The notes under the pieces are model-generated. The model saw nothing but the letters and a program-made list of their open reading frames with translations. It ran no database searches and was not told the DNA's origin. From Streptomyces sp. YPW6 (GTDB taxonomy: Bacteria; Actinomycetota; Actinomycetes; Streptomycetales; Streptomycetaceae): a stretch of 64,000 nt of DNA. Positions 51,444 through 59,269 of the stretch are shown here, in pieces. Both the position numbers and the translations under genes were made by a program. Location: positions 4,313,001 to 4,377,000 of the forward strand of contig NZ_CP076457.1 in assembly GCF_018866325.1 (NCBI RefSeq), read 5' to 3'. Every line of letters starts with the position of its first letter. The first letter of the stretch is position 1.

Positions 51444-53018
51444 ATGGACAGTCACATCACGAGCATCGTTGTCGTGGGCGGCACGGCCGTCGGTTGGACA
51501 GCGGCTGCCCGGCTTGCTTCCGCATTCGGTGAGACCGTCTCCATCGCCGTGCTGGAGACGCCCGAACGGCCCGGCGCACCGGAAGAATCGCAGGTCCCAC
51601 AGGTGGTGTCCGTCGAGCCGGAGTTCCAGCGGGAACTCTTCGACCGGCTCGGTATTCCTGAAGAGCAATGGATGCGGAATTGCCGGGCATCCTTCAAGGC
51701 GGCCGTCCGCTACGTCAATTGGCGCACCGAAGGTCCCATGGAACTGTCCCCGCGCACCTTGAAGAACGGCAGCTCCGACTATTTCTACGACCCGTGCTCC
51801 GATATCCCGGAATGCGAGGACTCCTTGCTGCTCGACCACTGGCGTCGGCGCAGGGCGAACGGAGAGAGCACCGAGAACGCCGATTACGCGTGTTTCCGTG
51901 AGCCGCCCCTCATGGACGCCCGGAAATCACCACGCTGGCTGGACGGGCGACGGGCCTTTCCCTACGGGTGGCACGTCGACATCCGCCTGTTCACCGAATA
52001 CCTCCGGAACACGGCGACCGGCCGCTTCGGCGTCCGGGTGCTCCGGGGCACCCCACGGGCCGCGGAGCGCGACGAGCGGGGCATGCTCACCGCCCTGCAC
52101 ACCATCGGAGGCCGCAGGGTGCCGGGGGACCTCTTCCTCGACTGCACCGGAAGGGAAGGCCTGATCCTCGCCGGGCTTCTGGGCGAGCCGTATGCCGACG
52201 CCCCCGACCGGCCGGGGTGCGACCGCGCGGTCGCCGTCACCGTCCCGTACGACCGTGCCGAGCACGACGTCGACCCGTTCACGACCGCCACCGCACTGCC
52301 GTCCGGCTGGGCCTGGAAGATGCCGCTGGCGGACGGCTTCGACGCCGGTCTCGCCTACCCGGGCGACCGGACCGGACCGGAGGAGGCGGCGCGCACCCTG
52401 TGCGCTCTGTGGGGACTGCACCCCGAGCGCACCACCGTGCGCCACACCGCCACACGCACCGGGCACAGCTCCCGTGCGTGGGTGAAGAACTGCGTCGCTC
52501 TGGGGCCGGCGGCCGACGCCCGCGACCCCCTGGCGGGCGGACCGCTCAGCGGGGTCCTCGGGGCGCTGGACCGGCTGGTCCGGGACTTTCCCGCCCTCCA
52601 GGACCGGGAGGGCCCCGCGGCCCGTTTCAACCGTGCCGTGGCCACCGGATCCGCCAGGGCCCGCGACTTCGCCCAGGCGCTGCACCACGTATCCCCCAGG
52701 GCGGACACACCGTACTGGAGCGCTCGGCGCGCGGCTCCGCTCTCGCCGGAGCTCGCGGACTGCCTGGCCGCGTACCGCGCGGCCCTGACCCCCGAGCGCC
52801 ACGAACTGCGCTACGCGGGGGTGCTGGCCGCGCTCGCACCGGGCGGCCGGGCCTTCCGGGCGTCCCTCGCCCATCGGCAGGACGCCCGGGAGGTGGCCGA
52901 CGCGCACTTCGTCCGGATCAAGCGTCAGCAGCACATCCTGCTGGAGACGCTGCCGACGGCGGGGCAGTACCTGCGACGGCTCCACGGCCTCCCCACGGCA
53001 CGGACCGCCCCCTGCTGA
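51444..53018 (+). CDS. Flavin-dependent halogenase-like protein
   Basis: A 524-residue member of the tryptophan-halogenase fold. Family features: the lysine that handles hypochlorous acid is kept (K85 in RASFKAAVRYVNW), WxWxxP is kept (WAWKMP, 289-294), and FYDPC, PYGWHVD and LDCTGREGL follow the family order. Two positions differ: the glycine loop reads GGTAVG (12-17) rather than GGGTAG, and the DPLES-type motif reads DPLAGG (361-366), so the catalytic glutamate is alanine. Classical halogenation is therefore doubtful. GAAGG precedes the ATG. The divergent peptide gene suggests a peptide substrate. No flavin reductase is adjacent. Confidence 0.85.
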   Translation: MDSHITSIVVVGGTAVGWTAAARLASAFGETVSIAVLETPERPGAPEESQVPQVVSVEPEFQRELFDRLGIPEEQWMRNCRASFKAAVRYVNWRTEGPMELSPRTLKNGSSDYFYDPCSDIPECEDSLLLDHWRRRRANGESTENADYACFREPPLMDARKSPRWLDGRRAFPYGWHVDIRLFTEYLRNTATGRFGVRVLRGTPRAAERDERGMLTALHTIGGRRVPGDLFLDCTGREGLILAGLLGEPYADAPDRPGCDRAVAVTVPYDRAEHDVDPFTTATALPSGWAWKMPLADGFDAGLAYPGDRTGPEEAARTLCALWGLHPERTTVRHTATRTGHSSRAWVKNCVALGPAADARDPLAGGPLSGVLGALDRLVRDFPALQDREGPAARFNRAVATGSARARDFAQALHHVSPRADTPYWSARRAAPLSPELADCLAAYRAALTPERHELRYAGVLAALAPGGRAFRASLAHRQDAREVADAHFVRIKRQQHILLETLPTAGQYLRRLHGLPTARTAPC

Positions 53019-53025
53019 CCGCCGG

Positions 53026-53838
53026 TCAGCCCGCCTTGGGCGAGGCCTTGGAGCCGTCGCCCGCGTCCTTGTCCGAGCCCTTGCCCGAGCCCTTGTCCGC
53101 ATCCTCGTCGGCGCCCCCGGAGCCGGCGGTCTTCTCGACCGCGGCGACCGCCTCCTTCGCCGCCTTCTGGGCGCCCTTGACGATGTCCGAGGACGACGGG
53201 GTCTTCGCTCCCGCGTAGCCCGCGCCGTTGTACGTCAGGGTGATGACGACGTTGCCCGTACGCGCCACGACGGTGGCGTACACGAAGTCCTCGTCCGTCT
53301 TGCTGAGGCCGTACGTGACGAGGGTCGCCTCGTCGCCGATCCCGTCGGCGGGTTCCGCGGCGACCTTCTTGGCGCCCTCGGACGCCTTCGCCTTGGCGAC
53401 CTGCTTGCCGTAGTCCTCGGTGGCGCGCTCGGCGCCGCTGCCCAGGGACTGGTCCGAGTCGAACCGGGTGAAGCCGATGTCCATCCAGCGGTACTGCGAG
53501 CCCTTGATGCCCTGGTCGTCCAGGCCGTTCCAGGAGCAGCTGCCGCGGACCGACAGGTCGCTGGACCCGCCCGCCGTGCCGCCCTTCTTCTTGGCCCCGG
53601 GCACCAGGTCCTCGATGGTCTTCTTCCCGATCGAGCCGCACGGGTCGGGCAGATCGGTGAACTTCGCCGGCTCGACGGTGGGCTCCGAGGGCGTGGGCGC
53701 GGCCGTGCCGGACGACGAGGAACCCGCGCTCTTCTTGCCGTCGGAGCCGGAGTCCGACGAGCAGCCGACGGCTACGAGCATCACCGGTACGGCGGCGCAG
53801 GCGAGGATGCGGGACAGGCGCGGGGCAGATCGGTGCAT
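53026..53838 (-). CDS. DUF3558 lipoprotein 1
   Basis: A 270-residue lipoprotein. The signal peptide ends with lipobox VAVGC near residue 25, then a Ser/Gly/Thr/Pro linker and a DUF3558-type domain (LPDPCGSIGKKTIEDLVPGA, RGSCSWNGLDD, two conserved cysteines, VVARTGNVVITLTYNGAG) and a charged Lys/Asp/Gly tail. GAAGGA precedes the ATG by three bases. It converges with the halogenase-like gene; GCTGACC and GGTCAGC pair at the shared end. DUF3558 proteins are surface-exposed and of unknown function. Confidence 0.85.
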   Translation of the reverse strand: MHRSAPRLSRILACAAVPVMLVAVGCSSDSGSDGKKSAGSSSSGTAAPTPSEPTVEPAKFTDLPDPCGSIGKKTIEDLVPGAKKKGGTAGGSSDLSVRGSCSWNGLDDQGIKGSQYRWMDIGFTRFDSDQSLGSGAERATEDYGKQVAKAKASEGAKKVAAEPADGIGDEATLVTYGLSKTDEDFVYATVVARTGNVVITLTYNGAGYAGAKTPSSSDIVKGAQKAAKEAVAAVEKTAGSGGADEDADKGSGKGSDKDAGDGSKASPKAG

Positions 53839-54033
53839 GGTTCCTTCACTCGGATGGCACGGAGGGGGCTCGTGGTGCTGGAGGTCCCGGTTCGTGCGGG
53901 TGCGGGTGGGCTCGGTAGCGGGTCGGTACGTCTTCCGGACAGCCACGGTACGACGGGCGGCCGGTGTGCCGCGCCGCCGCCGAGGGCCTCCGGAGGCCTG
54001 AGAACCGGCCGGTGGGGGCCCGCCGGAGGGCGT

Positions 54034-54894
54034 CTACTCGCTGAGCGTCTCGGCCAGCTTCCGGGCCAGTGCCTGGGCCTTCTCCTGGAGTTCCCTCGCG
54101 TCGGGGGTCTGGGTGATGAGGGCCGGCTGCTCGGCGTACCGGACGGTCACGACCACGTTCGATGTGCGGAACACCACGCTCACCGTGTGGTGCTGCGAGG
54201 TGGAATCAGCCCTTTTGGGCAGATCCTGGAGGAATGCGGCATCTCCGAGGTCGTCGAGCAGGCGCGAGGGGAGGGCCTCGTCCGGGCTGCCACTGCTCCC
54301 GGTGGTCCCGTCGGCGCTCTCCCCGCCGTCCTCGCCGCTGCTCCCGGAGGGCGAGGGGGCGGCGGAATCCGTGCCGCCGGCGTCGGCCGGGTCCTTCGCC
54401 TTCCCGCTCTCCTCGCCCTTCCCGTCCTGCTCGCCGGTCGGCACGGGCGTCACCGAGGAGGACAGGCCGGCGGCCTTCACCTTCTTCGCGTAGACGGTGT
54501 CGGCGCGGTCGTCGTCGCTGACCGCGGGGTCGTACGAGACGACGCGCTCGAAGTCGATGGCGAGCGACCGTGTGGCGCTGGGCGCGTCGGCCTTCCAGCT
54601 GCAGCCGACCTTGCGGTCCGTGTCGTACGTGACCGCCGCCGAGCCCCGGAAGACCCTGTCCTGCTGCTCCCCGGGCAGTTCCGCGGCGCCGGGCAGCAGG
54701 TCCTTCAGCGTCGAGCGCGGAACGGCGCGGCAGGGGGCGGGCAGGGTCAGGTACTTGCCCGGGGGCGCGGGGGTGACCGTCGGGCTGCCCGCCTTGCTGT
54801 CGGCGCCGTTCGCGTTGCCGCCGGCGCCTGTGCTGCAGCCGGCGGCGAGTACGCCGAGCAGAGCGACGCCGGGTACGTACGCCATGGGTCGCAC
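54034..54894 (-). CDS. DUF3558 lipoprotein 2
   Basis: A 286-residue lipoprotein related to its neighbour. Short signal peptide with lipobox LAAGC near residue 20, then a DUF3558-like domain (LPAPCRAVPRSTLKDLLPGA, KVGCSWKADAPS, VVFRTSNVVVTVRYAEQP) with an Asp/Gly/Ser-rich insertion near 160-210. The GTG at 54894 has AAGGGAG nine bases upstream; an ATG three codons later is possible. Same strand as the first DUF3558 gene with about 195 bases between, so likely a duplication rather than a tight operon. Confidence 0.82.
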   Translation of the reverse strand: MRPMAYVPGVALLGVLAAGCSTGAGGNANGADSKAGSPTVTPAPPGKYLTLPAPCRAVPRSTLKDLLPGAAELPGEQQDRVFRGSAAVTYDTDRKVGCSWKADAPSATRSLAIDFERVVSYDPAVSDDDRADTVYAKKVKAAGLSSSVTPVPTGEQDGKGEESGKAKDPADAGGTDSAAPSPSGSSGEDGGESADGTTGSSGSPDEALPSRLLDDLGDAAFLQDLPKRADSTSQHHTVSVVFRTSNVVVTVRYAEQPALITQTPDARELQEKAQALARKLAETLSE

Positions 54895-55057
54895 CGTCCC
54901 AGGCTCCCTTCGGTACGGAAAACGAGTTGCCGCCCGAAGGCGGCCGATGGACACAATGTGTATCGCACGCGCTGCTGTGCACGCCGGTCGGCCGATGGGT
55001 TTGCCGACCTTGGCGCCGGTTTTGCGCTTTCAGTCTTTTCGGGGGAATCGAGGAGTT

Positions 55058-56251
55058 ATGTCGTACGTAGAGGTGCCGGGTGCGAAGGTTCCCATCCGGA
55101 TGTGGGCGGACCCCGCGTCGGTCGAGGACGGGGCGATGCAGCAGCTGCGCAACGTCTCCACGCTGCCGTGGATCAAGGGTCTGGCGGTCATGCCCGACGT
55201 CCACTTCGGCAAGGGGGCGACGGTCGGTTCGGTGATCGCGATGCAGGGCGCGGTGTGCCCGGCGGCGGTGGGGGTGGACATCGGCTGCGGGATGTCCGCG
55301 GTGAGGACCTCCCTCACCGCGAACGATCTTCCCGGCGACCTGTCACGGCTGCGCTCCAGGATCGAGCAGGCGATTCCGGTCGGCCGGGGGATGCACGGCG
55401 ACGCGGTGGACCCGGGGAGGCTGCACGGGTTCCCGACGGCGGGCTGGGACGACTTCTGGGGGCGGTTCGGGGGGATCGCCGAGGCGGTCAGGTTCCGTCA
55501 GGAGCGTGCCACGAAGCAGATGGGGACGCTGGGTTCGGGCAACCACATGATCGAGTTCTGCCTCGACAGCGAGGGGGCGGTGTGGCTGATGCTGCACTCG
55601 GGCTCCCGCAACATCGGCAAGGAGCTCGCCGAGCACCACATCGGCATCGCCCAGAAGCTTGCGCACAACCAGGGCCTCGTCGACCGGGACCTGGCGGTCT
55701 TCGTCTCGGACACCCCGCAGATGGCCGCCTACCGCAACGACCTCTACTGGGCGCAGGAGTACGCCAAGTACAACCGCGCGATCATGATGGCGCTCTTCAA
55801 GGACGTGGTCCGCAGGGAGTTCAAGAAGGCGAAGCCGGTCTTCGGCCAGGAGATCTCCTGCCACCACAACTACGTGGCGGAGGAGCGGTACGACGGGGCG
55901 GACCTGCTCGTCACCCGCAAGGGAGCGATCCGCGCCGGTTCCGGGGAGTACGGGATCATCCCCGGCTCGATGGGCACCAGCTCGTACATCGTGAAGGGTC
56001 TCGGCAACGCGAAGGCGTTCAACTCGGCCTCGCACGGCGCCGGTCGCCGGATGAGCCGGAACGCGGCCAAGCGCCGCTTCACGGTGCGCGACCTGGAGGA
56101 GCAGACGCGGGGCGTGGAGTGCCGCAAGGACTCCGGCGTCCTGGACGAGATCCCGGCCGCGTACAAGCCGATCGACCAGGTCATGGAGCAGCAGCGGGAC
56201 CTGGTCGAGGTCGTCGCCAAGCTCAAGCAGGTCGTCTGCGTCAAGGGCTGA
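55058..56251 (+). CDS. rtcB: RNA-splicing ligase RtcB
   Basis: A 397-residue RNA ligase that joins 2',3'-cyclic phosphate (or 3'-phosphate) and 5'-OH ends using GTP and manganese. Metal-binding C77 lies in GVDIGCGMSA, the histidine-rich MLHSGSRNIGKEL and SCHHNYVAEE blocks follow, and the guanylylated histidine is H326 in NSASHGAGRRMSR. Length matches bacterial RtcB. The start ATG follows GAGGAGTT; the long open frame upstream is the antisense shadow of the lipoprotein gene. No rtcA, rtcR or archease gene is nearby. Confidence 0.96.
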   Translation: MSYVEVPGAKVPIRMWADPASVEDGAMQQLRNVSTLPWIKGLAVMPDVHFGKGATVGSVIAMQGAVCPAAVGVDIGCGMSAVRTSLTANDLPGDLSRLRSRIEQAIPVGRGMHGDAVDPGRLHGFPTAGWDDFWGRFGGIAEAVRFRQERATKQMGTLGSGNHMIEFCLDSEGAVWLMLHSGSRNIGKELAEHHIGIAQKLAHNQGLVDRDLAVFVSDTPQMAAYRNDLYWAQEYAKYNRAIMMALFKDVVRREFKKAKPVFGQEISCHHNYVAEERYDGADLLVTRKGAIRAGSGEYGIIPGSMGTSSYIVKGLGNAKAFNSASHGAGRRMSRNAAKRRFTVRDLEEQTRGVECRKDSGVLDEIPAAYKPIDQVMEQQRDLVEVVAKLKQVVCVKG

Positions 56252-56292
56252 GGGGCGGGCCGCGCCGGGGTTCGGCCGGGCGGGCCCGCCTC
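56252..56292. terminator. Terminator between rtcB and HAD genes
   Basis: GGCGGGCC (56254-56261) pairs with GGCCCGCC (56283-56290) between convergent genes. Moderate strength. Confidence 0.6.
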
Positions 56293-56938
56293 ATCCCTCG
56301 TCCGTCAGATCCGCCTCCGTCAGGGAGGCGACCAGGACCGTGCGCGGGCCCGGTTCGATGCCCGGCACCGAGGGGACGGCGAGCAGGCGGCATCCCGCGG
56401 CGAGTGCGGCGGCCGCGCCGGTGGGGGTGTCCTCGACGGCCAGGCAGTCGCGCGCGGGCACCCCGAGCGCGGCCGCCGCGGCCAGGTACGGGTCGGGGTG
56501 CGGCTTCCCGCGTGCCGTCTCGCCCGAGGTGACCGACGTGTCGAAGCGGTGCCGGCCCAGGGTGTCCAGCACCAGGTCGGCCACGTGCCGCTCGGACGCG
56601 GTCACCAGGGCCGTCGGCACACCCAGGGCCCGCGCCCGGTCCAGCAGCCTCAGGGCGCCCGGCTGGACGGCGACGCCCGCCGCCACCCGTGCCGTGAACT
56701 CCCGGTCCAGCCGGGCGGCCGTCCGGGCCGGGGACAGCGTGGTGAGGCCGTCGCGCACGAGGCGCTCGGCCGCGTCGGCCACCGCGGCGCCGGCGAACGG
56801 GGCGAGGTTGCCCGCGCCGGCCGGGGCGCCCTGCGTCCGCAGGAAGCCGGCCACGGTGTCCAGCCAGGCGTGCTCGGTGTCGACGAGGGTGCCGTCCATG
56901 TCGCACAGCAGGGCGGCGGGGCGGGGGAGCGGAGGCAT
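56291..56938 (-). CDS. HAD-family hydrolase (beta-phosphoglucomutase-like)
   Basis: A 215-residue HAD-IA phosphatase: motif I LLCDMDGTLVDTEHAW near residues 10-25, motif II VTASERHV near 113-121, the lysine motif in ARGKPHPDPYLAAAAALGV near 143-160, motif IV AVEDTPTGAAAALAAG near 167-182. It lacks the residues special to phosphonoacetaldehyde hydrolase, so a phosphonatase role is not supported. It lies 128 bases downstream of the GntR gene on the same strand, probably in one transcript, and close to the ABC importer on the other strand. Substrate unknown. Confidence 0.88.
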   Translation of the reverse strand: MPPLPRPAALLCDMDGTLVDTEHAWLDTVAGFLRTQGAPAGAGNLAPFAGAAVADAAERLVRDGLTTLSPARTAARLDREFTARVAAGVAVQPGALRLLDRARALGVPTALVTASERHVADLVLDTLGRHRFDTSVTSGETARGKPHPDPYLAAAAALGVPARDCLAVEDTPTGAAAALAAGCRLLAVPSVPGIEPGPRTVLVASLTEADLTDEG

Positions 56939-57066
56939 GCGGGGCTCGCTGTTCCTGGGGAGTGGCTGTTCCTGGGGTGGTCTGCTCTGGGGGTGGCCGT
57001 CTCGGGGGCCCGGGGCGGGGGCGTCGTCGCGGGGGACACGGTGCGCGGCGCCCGTTCGCCCGTCCG

Positions 57067-57828
57067 TCAGTCCGCCGCCGTGCGCACCAGCGGGTTGGCC
57101 TGCGCCGAGTTGCGTACGGTGAAGACGACCGAGCCGGGGCGGTAGCGGTCGTCCGAGGTCTCGACCGGGCGGCCCTCGGACGTCGTCGTCGTGCGGCGGA
57201 CACGCAGCAGCGGGGAGCCGCGCCGGACGCCCAGCTCGCGGGCGTCCGTGGTGCCGGCGGCGACCGCGTCCAGATGGTGTTCGCCGTGGCTCATGACCAC
57301 GCCGGCCGACGCGTACAGGCTCTGGGTGACCGAGTCGCAGTCGTCCGGGAGCGCTTCGACGGCCGCCGCGGTCCACCCCGCGTACACCGTCCGTTCCAGG
57401 AGCGCCGGCTCGCCGTCCAGGGTCCGCAGCCGCAGGATGTGCAGCACCGGGTCACCCGGTGCGAGCTGGAGCTGGGCGGCCTGCGCCTCGGTTGCCTTCG
57501 CGCGGCGGGAGCGGAGCACCAGGCCGCCGGGGGTGCGGCCGCCGGCCCTGGCCCACTGGGCGAAGCTGCGCAGCTCGGTGAAGCTCTGGCTGGGGGTGGT
57601 GGACAGGACGGTACGGCGGGCGCCCTGCCGGGAGCCGATCAGGCCCTCCGACTGGAGGGTGCCGAAGGCCTGGCGGAGGGTGCCCCTGGACACCCCGTGG
57701 GCCAGGGCGAGTTCGGACTCGGACGGCAGCTCGGAGCCCACGGGGTGGATGCCTTCGGAGATGGCGCGGCGCAGCTCCTCGGCGATCTGCTGGTGCCGTC
57801 GGGTCACGTCTCTCCTCGGGGGCGTCAT
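57067..57828 (-). CDS. GntR/HutC-family regulator (UTRA domain)
   Basis: A 253-residue repressor. The winged-helix domain spans about 8-75 (QQIAEELRRAISEGIHPVGS, LPSESELALAHGVSRGTLRQ) and the UTRA effector domain about 92-240 (DPVLHILRLRTLDGEPALLE, SPLLRVRRTTTTSEGRPVET), which binds a small molecule. It is divergent from the ABC importer genes; a perfect palindrome of the kind bound by GntR dimers lies between them at 57967-57984. Most likely it controls the importer and itself. Confidence 0.93.
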   Translation of the reverse strand: MTPPRRDVTRRHQQIAEELRRAISEGIHPVGSELPSESELALAHGVSRGTLRQAFGTLQSEGLIGSRQGARRTVLSTTPSQSFTELRSFAQWARAGGRTPGGLVLRSRRAKATEAQAAQLQLAPGDPVLHILRLRTLDGEPALLERTVYAGWTAAAVEALPDDCDSVTQSLYASAGVVMSHGEHHLDAVAAGTTDARELGVRRGSPLLRVRRTTTTSEGRPVETSDDRYRPGSVVFTVRNSAQANPLVRTAAD

Positions 57829-57946
57829 GGGCTTCGGGGCAGCGCGGGGCGGGGCGAAGGGCCAGGAGCGATCATGTCATCCGCGCCAGGTGTTCCGCAC
57901 CCTCGGATCTGCGCGCAATCGGCGTTCCTCTCGGCGCGCGAAACCC

Positions 57947-57984
57947 TGCGTCTTACCAGTTTAGCGAGACGTAAACCTACGTCT
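57947..57984. promoter_or_regulatory. Likely GntR operator
   Basis: AGACGTAAACCTACGTCT (57967-57984) is an inverted repeat with perfect 7-base arms AGACGTA/TACGTCT around AACC. A further half-site TGCGTCTTA lies at 57947-57955. The element is 135 bases before the importer GTG and 139 bases before the regulator start, within an unusually AT-rich stretch. Assignment to the adjacent regulator is inferred. Confidence 0.65.
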
Positions 57985-58118
57985 TGATAACGCTTCTGAC
58001 CTGCACTTTTTCCTCACCGAAGCCTTTACCTGCCGGTCACTTGGCTGCTAACTTCGGCTCGCTTACGACGATGGCTTGTCCATACAGGTGGCTCGCCGCA
58101 GACCCAGGAGTACGCATC

Positions 58119-59267
58119 GTGAAGGCACACCATCCCCGCCGCGTCCTGACCGCCGCGGCCCTCGCCGGCCTCACCGCACTGGTGGCCACCGGCTGTGGTT
58201 CCGCACCTGACAACGCCGGCGGGCAGAACAGCAAGGCGGCGAAGGCGGAGTCGGCGGCGGACCTCGGCGGTATGGAGGAGCTCGTCGCGGCGGCGGAGAA
58301 GGAGGGCAAGCTCAACGTCTACGCCCTCGCGCCGGACTGGGCCAACTACGGCGAGATGATCGCGGCCTTCGAGAAGAAGTACGCCGTCGAGGTCAACAAC
58401 GAGGACCCGGGCGGCAGCAGCCAGGGCGCGCTGAACGCGGCGGCCAAGCGCAAGGGCCAGAACCGGGCCGTGGACGCGCTGGACCTCGGGACCTCCTACA
58501 TGCAGGAGGCCAAGAAGCAGGGGCTGCTCGCGCCGTACCGGGTCGAGGGCTGGGACGGCATTCCGGACGCGCAGAAGCAGCCGGACGCCTCCTTCATGAA
58601 CAACTACGGCGGCTACATCTCCATCGGCTGCGACGCCAAGGCCGTGAAGAACTGCCCGGAGACCTTCAAGGACCTCCTCAAGCCCGAGTACCGGAACAAG
58701 GTCGCCCTCAACGGCGACCCGACCGAGTCCAGTTCGGCGCTGGCCGCGGTCGTCGCCGCCTCGCTGGCGAGCGGCGGCTCCCTCGACGACGCGCAGCCGG
58801 GGCTCGACTTCTTCGAGGAGCTGAAGAAGAAGGGCAACTTCGTGCCCGCGAAGTCCACCCTCGCCACCATCCAGCAGGGCGAGACGCCGATCTCGATCGA
58901 CTGGGACTACCTGAACCTGGGCTACGGCAAGAAGCTGGAGCCCAAGGGCGTCGACTGGCAGGTCGCGGTGCCCGCCGACGGGCTGTACTCGCGCTACTAC
59001 AACCAGGGCGTCAACAAGTACGCCCCGCACCCGGCCGCCGCCCGGCTGTGGCTGGAGTTCATCTACAGCCCCGAGGGCCAGAACATCTGGCTCAAGGGCT
59101 TCTCGCGCCCGGCCCTCCTCGACGCGATGAAGGAGGACGGCACCGCCGACAAGGCCGCCGTCGCCGCCATCCCCGAGGTCGACGGGGTGCCCGAGCAGCC
59201 GACCGCGGAGCAGGAGGCGAAGGCCAAGGAGACCGTCGTCCAGGGCTGGGGCAAGGCGGTCAGCTGA
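58119..59267 (+). CDS. ABC transporter substrate-binding lipoprotein
   Basis: A 382-residue periplasmic-type binding protein (solute-binding family 1, the iron/thiamine/polyamine/2-aminoethylphosphonate group). Lipobox LVATGC near residue 25, then the bilobed domain with LNVYALAPDWANYGEMIAAF, GALNAAAKRKGQNRAVDALD, PISIDWDYLNLGYGKK, and SRYYNQGVNKYAPHPAAARL. The GTG follows CCAGGAG by eight bases. First gene of a four-gene importer operon; two bases separate it from the next. The gene order resembles 2-aminoethylphosphonate importers, but the ligand is not settled by sequence. Confidence 0.9.
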   Translation: MKAHHPRRVLTAAALAGLTALVATGCGSAPDNAGGQNSKAAKAESAADLGGMEELVAAAEKEGKLNVYALAPDWANYGEMIAAFEKKYAVEVNNEDPGGSSQGALNAAAKRKGQNRAVDALDLGTSYMQEAKKQGLLAPYRVEGWDGIPDAQKQPDASFMNNYGGYISIGCDAKAVKNCPETFKDLLKPEYRNKVALNGDPTESSSALAAVVAASLASGGSLDDAQPGLDFFEELKKKGNFVPAKSTLATIQQGETPISIDWDYLNLGYGKKLEPKGVDWQVAVPADGLYSRYYNQGVNKYAPHPAAARLWLEFIYSPEGQNIWLKGFSRPALLDAMKEDGTADKAAVAAIPEVDGVPEQPTAEQEAKAKETVVQGWGKAVS

Positions 59268-59269
59268 CC

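Noticed and set aside
53014..53030. Hairpin spanning the convergent stop codons of the halogenase-like and DUF3558 genes
   Set aside because: Only a 7-bp stem with a three-base loop; too weak to call a terminator by itself.
56291..56938. Phosphonoacetaldehyde hydrolase, matching a 2-aminoethylphosphonate importer
   Set aside because: Motif I is DMDGTLVDTE, typical of beta-phosphoglucomutase-like enzymes; the phosphonatase-specific residues are absent.
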